A DNA stretch of 64,000 nucleotides from Pyronema omphalodes (lineage: Eukaryota; Ascomycota; Pezizomycetes; Pezizales; Pyronemataceae). The translations under genes were made by a program, and so were the position numbers. The notes beneath the pieces were generated by a model. That model ran no database searches. It saw only the letters and a program-made list of their open reading frames with translations, and was not told the origin of the DNA. Below, one piece after another: positions 56,755-64,000 of this stretch; position 1 is the first letter of the stretch, and each line of letters starts with the position of its first letter. Where the stretch lies: contig JAJJXM010000032.1 in the NCBI GenBank assembly GCA_024516155.1, forward strand, positions 186,001-250,000, written 5' to 3'.

Positions 56755-59606
56755 ATGGACCCTTCCGACGATCAGCACGATGATGACCTCTTCGCCGACC
56801 TGTATGTGTTCCATCCATTCGTCCACCGTTAATTGCCGACCGAAATCGACGCGTGGTTTACTTAGAGTCATCGTTAACGACTCATCCGACACAGCTACGG
56901 TGATGAACCAGTCGATGCAGCACCCGTTGCAGTCAAGAAAGAACCAACTCCCGTAACCGTTACTACTACTACTCAAGCACCCGCAGCTGCCCCTGCCCCA
57001 CCTGTATCCGTAGCTCAGACTGTACAACCTGTGGCTGCCGCGCCAATCCAGAAAGCTGTTGATCCCCGAGCTCCGCCCCAGCAGGTAGTCCAGGAAGAGC
57101 CACAACAGCAATATAACGAGGAGTATAGTCAGAACGACTATAGTGGCTGGGATGCCTCCAACATGGGGCATGAACAGGGCCACAATGAAGGTCAAGGGTA
57201 TGATCAAATGGGAATGAACGGATACAACGACCAAGGAGCTGGTAGCCCAGCTATCAAAGAGGACGGGTACGTATTTACTATGAATTTTCTATTGCTAGAC
57301 GTTTGCGTTTTATTTTGCATGAGAGGAGGAATCGTGATGGTTGCTCCCAGATTAAAGGACTGGGCGGTATCTTTTCGCTACTGTTGATTTTACAAACTAG
57401 AGGGTTATCGAGTGTTAGATATCACTTATTGGGTATTACATGAGGACTGGGGGCCGGAGGCATGGACATGGGTTAAGGGATCAAGGGCATGGGTCAAACA
57501 GAGCTTGGACTTCAATCCAGCACATACTACTATATACGACACAACGACTCGGTTGAAAGCAAATGATGTATACATCTACTACTACTCCGGCATATTGGAG
57601 CACTACCTAGCTAGCAGTATCTAGCCGCCTCTGGGCATTCACACAGATGGTAGTTTGTGTACGAAGATACAATGGGAATCATTATTCAGATTGGAAGTTA
57701 CATGGTGCTTTGCAACCGCGTCGTTCACAAACAGTGCCGGTCATGCTGAACCAATTCGCTTTCTTCATTCGTCATCACTTCGAGATTGCTTGGTTGAATA
57801 CGGCTACCGTTTGATACCCCTTGGCTACTTGACCCCTACCAAACCGCCCTCCTCTCGCTTCATGGGCTCTTGCACGTCTTGATTATTTTAGCTTGGAGGC
57901 GTTCTTTCGCTACGTTTATACATTACATAGGAATATAGGTTGACTTAGCATTGTTTGTATTTAGGAAAATGTTCATAGGTGGATTGAATTGGGAAACTAC
58001 AGATGGTATGATTCACACTTACGGTTTCGTTGACAAATATTGATTTCCCGCCTTCTCGATAGATTCTCTTAAAGAATATTTCAGTCAATTTGGAGAGGTC
58101 ACTGAATGCACTGTAATGCGCGATGGACCTAGTGGACGTTCCCGTGGCTTTGGATTTCTCACCTTCAAGGACCCCAAGACTGTAAACATAGTGATGGTGA
58201 AGGAACACTACCTTGATGGGAAGATTGTACGGTTCCACTCCATATGAATTGTTCTGCAATATACTAACATTAATCATAAAGATTGATCCTAAGCGTGCCA
58301 TTCCTCGCGATGAACAAGAGAAAACTAGTAAGATCTTTGTCGGAGGAGTGAGCCAGGAGGCCACTGAGTCGGATTTCCGGGAATACTTCACCCAGTTCGG
58401 ACGTGTCCTGGATGCCACTCTCATGATGGATAAGGACACTGGTCGTCCCAGGGGATTTGGTTTCGTGACCTTTGATAGTGAATCTGCTGTGGAGAATGCA
58501 CTAAGCTGTCCCACTCTCGAGATTATGGGCAAGGCTGTAAGATTCATCATCTATCACCCCTGAAAAACTACTAACACCTCCCAGATTGAGGTTAAGAAAG
58601 CCCAGCCTCGGGGAAACACCCGGGAGCGTATGAATGCCAATCTCGACGAGCGCGACTTCCGTGACCGCAGCAGCCGCGACCGTTTCGAAGACAACGGCAA
58701 CCGGGGTTATAACAATCAGAACGGAGGAAACCACAACGGAGGAAATTCCCAGGCCGGTGCATACAATGGAATGACACCTCAAATGATGGCCCAGTACTGG
58801 CAGCAGATGCAGCGTTACATGCAAGCCATGAGCACATTTGGACGTGCTGCCGCCGGTCCTATGCCTATCATTAACCCCGCTATGATGGGTCAGGCCATGG
58901 CCAATATGCCCCAGCAAATGGCTGGAATGAATCCCCAGATGATGCAGCAAATGAACATGGTCGCTGCGCAGCAACAAATGATGCAGCAGCAGCAACAGCA
59001 GATGCAAGGACGTGGTCCTAACCAGCAGAGCCCTCCTATGCAGTCACCTCCCCAGCAGATGGCCGTTCCTCAGCAGCAGCAACAGCAGCAACAGGGCTAT
59101 AACCAGAATAACCAGGGTTACAACAACCAGGGATATGACAACTCTGGTTACGACATGTCACAGCAACAACAGCAACAGACCAACTTCAGAAATAATCGCT
59201 TTCAAAACCACCCCTCTCAGCGGGATTATCAACCGCCTCAGAGCCATCCTAGTTCTTGGGAGGGAATGTACGACGACGTTCCGCCGCAACAGGTTGTTGC
59301 TCAGCTTCAGCAGCAGAATGCCCAGGCCGCTCAACAGCAGCAGCAGTCAAGAGGCGGTGCGTAACTTCCTGCCATATTCTTGGCTTATCTCAATGCTAAC
59401 TCATCATAGGAACACCGAACGGACAATATGGACGTTTTGAAGGTCCTCCACCCAACGCCCCCACTGGTCCTAGAAACACCAAGCCTGGCAGCAACTACCG
59501 CGGAGGACGTGGCGGAGCTGGCCCTGTCGGACGCGGTGGTGCTCAGGGATACAACAACATGCGTGGATTCCATCCTTACGCCAGGAACCAGGAAAGATTT
59601 TCATAG
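56755..59606 (+). CDS. HRP1: Hrp1/Nab4-type RNA-binding protein with two RRMs
   Basis: Hrp1 (CF IB) binds UA-rich elements in pre-mRNA 3' end formation and shuttles with mRNA. Seven exons: 56755-56801, 56895-57266, 57965-58005, 58063-58226, 58282-58536, 58585-59356 and 59410-59606; the phases agree and give 615 residues. The N-terminus is acidic then Ala/Pro/Gln-rich. RRM1: KMFIGGLNWETTD (RNP2) and RSRGFGFLTF (RNP1). The linker is GKIIDPKRAIPRDEQEKTSK. RRM2: KIFVGGVSQEAT (RNP2) and RPRGFGFVTF (RNP1). The C-terminus is rich in Gln, Met and Asn with polyglutamine runs, and ends with RGG-type repeats and GFHPYARNQERFS. The second intron is 698 nt, far longer than the others (53-93 nt). Confidence 0.93.
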
Positions 59607-61720
59607 GTTGAATAGTCTTCGGGTTTTGCCGCTGAGTATCGATCATATTAACATGTCATGTTTCTGTTTTTTTTGCTTTTCGGAACTCTTAGGGCTGTGG
59701 GGGTTGTAATACATTTGTTGAAGATCGGGAGTCGAAAGTGGGGTTGGTCTGAAGGATGGGAACTGTGCCTAGCTAGCTACGGGGTTATGGTGTTGCATGG
59801 GTGTTGCATGCTTTGTCATCTGGTTTTTCATATCTTTGCTACGTTGTTTTTTATTTTTCATTTTTCTTTTGAACTGTCCAACGTTATGTTTTACTATGTG
59901 TAATTTGTTTGTGTTTGGGGATATCGAATACTTCTGTATTTGCTTGATTTGATTCGATTCATTTTCGAAAGGAAAGCTGGATGGGTACATGATTTGAATC
60001 TACGTTGCAAAGAATTGAATGGAAACATGGAAAGGAGTTTATGTCTTGAGCACTTTAGCATAAATCACGCTAGTACTTTAGGGTGTTTAATGTTTTTTCT
60101 TTTCTTTTTGTTGCATGGGTTAAATAAAGCTGGGCGAAGCTAGGTAAAACCAGTCGAAGCTGGTCAAGGTATTCTAGACGATAATACGGGAAACAATAAG
60201 GTTGTTAGAAGTGATACCTAAATAGTTTCGTGGTAACTGGTTGTAAATTAATGCTTCAGATATTTCAGCCAAGAACTGGTGTGACGTGTATGATTATTCC
60301 ATCAACTCTTATAAAATTTATATCCTAACAACTCTTTTACAAGACATCCTCGCGTGCACTGATTGAAACCACCAATAGAAATGACAAATACAGACGGACC
60401 CGGATGTGAAACATTTTCCTCATTTTCTTTAAGGGAGGCGTATAATGCTTGCCGCCCAGAAATATGTAACGACCATAAGATATTGCGTATACCATATCCT
60501 CCGGCTTGATTATGAAACTTATAAAACCTCTAAGTTATGCAAAAGGATTCAGGCTGGAAGTGCCTATTTGAAATCCCAGGCTTGAGTTTTAAGAGAAGTT
60601 GTGTATTCAAGGGTAAGAATGAACTCTCCCCTTGTCCTTGATGTGTAAGATACTCGAGCTATTAGAACTATGAGAGGCCAACCATCAATTAGTCCCTTAA
60701 CATAGTATCCAACATGGATAGCAGAGAGATAATCAAGTACCCCTGGCTTCGTACTGTCTTATAATGTACTACTTTTTAGATGAATACGACAATTACACAT
60801 GTCCACCGCCACCAGTGTTTCTAACTTGCTATGAGGTTTATTCTTGAGAAATACCATCGTAAAGTGTCCTACATCTCCAACCATACAGTAACCTTCCCAT
60901 GCTTGCTTTTCGGAACCACTTTCCTGTCAGTTTTCCGCACTATAGATCCTAATGTGAAACCCGTTGTATCATTAAGCGACATATCAAGTGAATAAACATC
61001 ATTTTTACTATTCCTGATTGATTGTAACGTCGTCTCTCCCCGGCCACCACCTGACTGGCATAAATATTTTTCGCTAAGAACACAAACGTGAAAAATAACG
61101 TCTCAGCTGTCTTGTTCTTATCATCAAGGCTACTTGTCATGGGCAGTATAATAATAATCGAAGGGCTGAAAACGGCTTCGGGGACTGTTCGGAGCTCAGG
61201 AGGTTCTATAAATGACCATAATCAGCCTGTCTAGACCGCCTGTACGGGAACTAGAACTCGGTCATTGGGCTGGTAATTAACACATAAATGTAGCGTGAAC
61301 CTATCTGGATTCTGATGAATCAACAAACAAATCGGGAAAAACGAGTAAATAAATCAAGCCCCTGAATATCGATCAGTCTGGTCGAATAGCTAATGTTAGT
61401 TTAGTGAACTATTCTCAGCAGAATTAGGAGTTTAGGATGTTGGTTCAACCCGAGATACATATAACCACCGAGATATCTTGAAAACACTTGCAGAAGTCCG
61501 ATATTTCGAAAGGTATGTCTTCAGACTGCAGCCAGTACTAATCATCATAAGTAGCAGATTTGACGTACCCCATAAACCCTACCAACCTCGCCATGATAAT
61601 GCAAATATCCTGCAACCTTCAATACGCCACTTATTGCTATATTATAGAACAGACCATTAGCAAAGAAATCTTGAAACATTGCTATCAATGAGGGTGATTT
61701 TGGTTGCACTTCCAAACATG
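59607..61720. other. Intergenic, no recognisable gene
   Basis: HRP1 3' flank followed by AT-rich sequence. All ORFs are under 100 codons and have no motif I know. Confidence 0.5.
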
Positions 61721-61785
61721 CTAAAACCGGTTCCACTGTTTTTTTTTACTACGGCCCGGTTCTAGCGAGGATTCGAGTCCACCAC
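61721..61785. repeat. Diverged 60-bp direct repeat, unit 1 (partner 62587-62651)
   Basis: Both units share the pattern (C/G)CCGG(T/G)TCCACT, a T-rich stretch, ACGGC(C/T)C and TTCTAGCGAGGAT or TTTTAGCGAGGAT. They may be ends or copies of a small non-autonomous element. Confidence 0.5.
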
Positions 61786-62586
61786 TTTTCATGTTTGATA
61801 GCCTGTGCGGAGACGTTTTGAATACGCCACAATAAGCCACATTGTGCCTTCTCATTGACGGGTCACAAGTAGACCGAGCCTCCGCGCAGAGCAATAGGAT
61901 TATCCCTTTTCTCATTGGCATGCTTGGCATTGTGGTGTGGTTGAATTTTTCACACGATGAAATTGCGGATCTTACGGGGTGTCGGACAGACCCGAAAGCA
62001 TGTTCTAAGGTTGAATTTTCTCACAAACCAAATATTGGATTGGGAACCTGGGGTCAAATTGCGCTAAATATCTGTTTTAAGGTGCAACCAAACTCACTGT
62101 AAGATACAACCCGTGACATTCTTTTGTAACAACCATTTACGCAGCAAGCTATTTATTCTATACTTGAAATAACTGACATAATTGCGCAGTTTATTGGGGA
62201 AGATGTGATATCAGTAGTATGAAGCCCACGCCTCCCGTTGGGGACTTGAAAAATAGTCTATATGACTAGTCATCTCTTATCACTCGAGACCCAACTGGAA
62301 TCACAATGTTTCCCTCCTCAGTTGGTTATTCGATGATATATTTGTACATATAAATTATCAAATAATGAATATCCAAATGTCATTATAGCAGGGATTGTAG
62401 TGGGAAGCAGAGGACGGTGATGAAAAGTTTAAAAATATATAAACTCATCTTTTATGCCATGGACTGGTTCGTCTCTTGCTTGGGGTAGTGCCGATTTGGC
62501 TGGGTTATATGATATTTGATTTGCAGAAGTCCAACCGAAGAATGTATTTGTTTCAGAATGTGATTGGTAACTCCTTAGAACAAACT

Positions 62587-62651
62587 AGCTAGAGCCGGGT
62601 CCACTTTTGTTTTCACAACGGCTCAGTTTTAGCGAGGATCCAGCCCTGTGG
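62587..62651. repeat. Diverged 60-bp direct repeat, unit 2
   Basis: Second copy of the 61721-61785 motif, just left of the TTTAAACACC array. The sequence between the units (61786-62586) holds no recognisable gene. Confidence 0.5.
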
Positions 62652-62666
62652 TACAAAAAAAAGGTG

Positions 62667-63092
62667 TTTAATCAAACCACACTTTAAACCACAAAAGGTG
62701 TTTATTTCAAACACCCGCAAAATTCATTTACTAAACACCTCTTTCAACACCTACTAAACACCTTTAAACACCTACTAAACACCTCTTTAAACACCTACTA
62801 AACACCTCTTTAAACACCTACTAAACACCTCTTTAAACACCTACTAAACACCTTTAAACACCTCTTTAAACACCTACTAAACACCTTTAAATAACGATTT
62901 AAACACCGATTTAAACACCTTTAAACACCAATCTAAACACCTACTAAACACCTTTAAACACCGTTTTAAACAGCTACTAAACACCTTTAAACACCGATTT
63001 AAACACCTTGAACACCGATCTAAACACCTTTAAACACCGATTTAAACACCTACTAAACACCTTTAAACACCAATTTAAACACCTTGCACAAT
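62667..63092. repeat. TTTAAACACC minisatellite array
   Basis: Some 30 units built from AAACACC joined by TTT, TACT or TCTTT spacers (for example AAACACCTACTAAACACC). The array is irregular, with units of 10-13 bp. It begins with AGGTGTTTAATCAAACC, which carries the motif in inverted form. Confidence 0.9.
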
Positions 63093-63789
63093 AGTGGTTT
63101 GATCAAGCACCTCAGATATTTTTTAAATTTTTCAAATTAATTACTAAACCACTCGCTCATTATATAACATGTCTCTAGCTATTGCCAGGTCCTCTATCTA
63201 TACATACAGGAACCTCCCACCTCCCTCCTCACCCCTCCTACTCCTGCTCCTCCTCTCTGTGTTGTACCATTCGCTTTGTGCCTTTTTTAATTGACCCTTA
63301 CATATGCTGGAATCATGGATCGCTTCAATAAATAGACTTAGGTTTTCTGAGCATCCTGTTTGTCTGGTTAGCATTGTGGATATTTGTGGGGTTGGTTTGC
63401 AGTACTTGACTCAGCGAGTATCTAGAAGTTCATATCCCAATTCCCCCTCTCTCTCTCTTTTTTCCCTCCGGTGGTGTATGGTGTATGAACTAGCAAATTC
63501 TGTTGAGGGACAAACATTTGACATGAGGAAAAACTTACAGCCAAACAAGAGGGAAAGATGGAGGTGGAGAAACAAGTGAATGAAATGGATGAAGAACGAG
63601 GAACAACAACGGCAGAACGAACAGAACATAAGGAAGGGATGCGCACTAAGGCAATATCCACTTCCATCAACAAACAAAAACAGAACACAGCTCTACAGGT
63701 TAAAACTGAATGTTCAGTAGAACACTGCAGGGTGATTTATATGAACCATGGAAACGCCATCCCTAGGAAGTGGACTGTAGATGTTTATT
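63093..63789. other. Segment between the two TTTAAACACC-type arrays
   Basis: About 700 bp, with short ORFs at 63304-63579 and 63558-63806 that overlap each other and lack known motifs. I cannot support a gene here. Confidence 0.45.
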
Positions 63790-64000
63790 TAAACGTCAGA
63801 GGATAGTTCAAATAAACCCCGAAGAATAGGCGAAGAAGAAGGTGTTTATTTAAACACCCCTAGGGTGTTTAAATAAACCCCAAAGAATATGTAAAAAAGA
63901 AGGTGTTTGTTTAAACATCCTTAAACACCCCTAGGGTGTTTAAATAAACACCAAAGAATAAGCGAAAACAGAAGGTGTTTATTTAAACATCCTTAAACAC
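63790..64000. repeat. Palindromic GGTGTTTATTTAAACACC tandem repeats, reaching the window edge
   Basis: About three 60-75-bp units, each containing GAAGGTGTTTATTTAAACA, CCCCTAGGGTGTTTAAATAAA and CAAAGAATA. Both orientations of the heptamer GTGTTTA/TAAACAC occur in each unit, so units can fold into hairpins. The motif is the one that forms the array at 62667-63092. The array continues past the window. Confidence 0.85.

Noticed and set aside
62667..63092. Telomere-like array
   Set aside because: The AAACACC/TTTAAACACC units are irregular and do not match TTAGGG-type fungal telomere repeats; the TAACCC-like words in LTR C and D are isolated.

Overview
The window looks like a filamentous ascomycete genome (Pezizomycotina). 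The host genes have short GT-AG introns (about 50-125 nt) with CTAAC-like branch points. They include a white-collar-2 type PAS/GATA factor, RAD50, a Gyp1-type TBC Rab-GAP, a mitochondrial S18 ribosomal protein and an Hrp1/Nab4 RNA-binding protein. The heavy load of nested Ty3/Gypsy chromoviruses and the long gene-poor stretches would fit a transposon-rich Pezizomycete (truffle- or morel-like). That is inference; no marker here fixes the species.

Region 1 (1-31.25 kb) is a nested transposon block with no host gene. I distinguish four LTR families, A-D. A: the 3' end of a chromovirus (1-736) and its LTR (737-2123), a solo LTR (23860-25224) and an inverted broken LTR (20467-21292 plus 30412-30605). 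B: a forward element (LTR 6938-7467, gag, protease, RT-RNaseH-integrase, chromodomain to about 20466) and a separate LTR (5423-5953). C: a complete minus-strand element (9676-17351) inserted in B with target duplication CCCGA. D: a complete minus-strand element (21293-30411) inserted in the inverted A LTR with target duplication CCAGG, and itself hit by the A solo LTR (target duplication GTACA). Between A and B lie three head-to-tail, 5'-truncated copies of a LINE-like element with only an ORF1-type protein and a simple-repeat 3' tail.

Region 2 (31.4-39.2 kb) holds RAD50 (minus) and a wc-2 homologue (plus), divergently arranged across about 1.4 kb. Region 3 (39.2-50.9 kb) is gene-poor: simple repeats, an 8-bp minisatellite, three near-identical tRNA-like genes (two inside a diverged segmental duplication), and one possible small protein gene. 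Region 4 (50.9-59.6 kb) holds the Gyp1-type TBC gene (plus) convergent with mitochondrial RSM18 (minus), then HRP1/NAB4 (plus), with one possible pseudogene fragment between. Region 5 (59.6-64 kb) has no recognisable gene and ends in arrays built on the motif TTTAAACACC.

The most interesting points are: (1) families C and D share a third gene after pol, with a Cys-rich domain and a C-terminal hydrophobic segment encoded across the polypurine tract into the LTR; (2) families B, C and D have a primer-binding site complementary to an LTR sequence 35-40 nt downstream of a TATA-like box, as expected for Tf1-type self-priming; (3) the LINE-like ORF1-only element; (4) tRNA-like genes with a 16-nt anticodon loop; (5) a RAD50 exon junction with no normal-length intron at the best splice sites.
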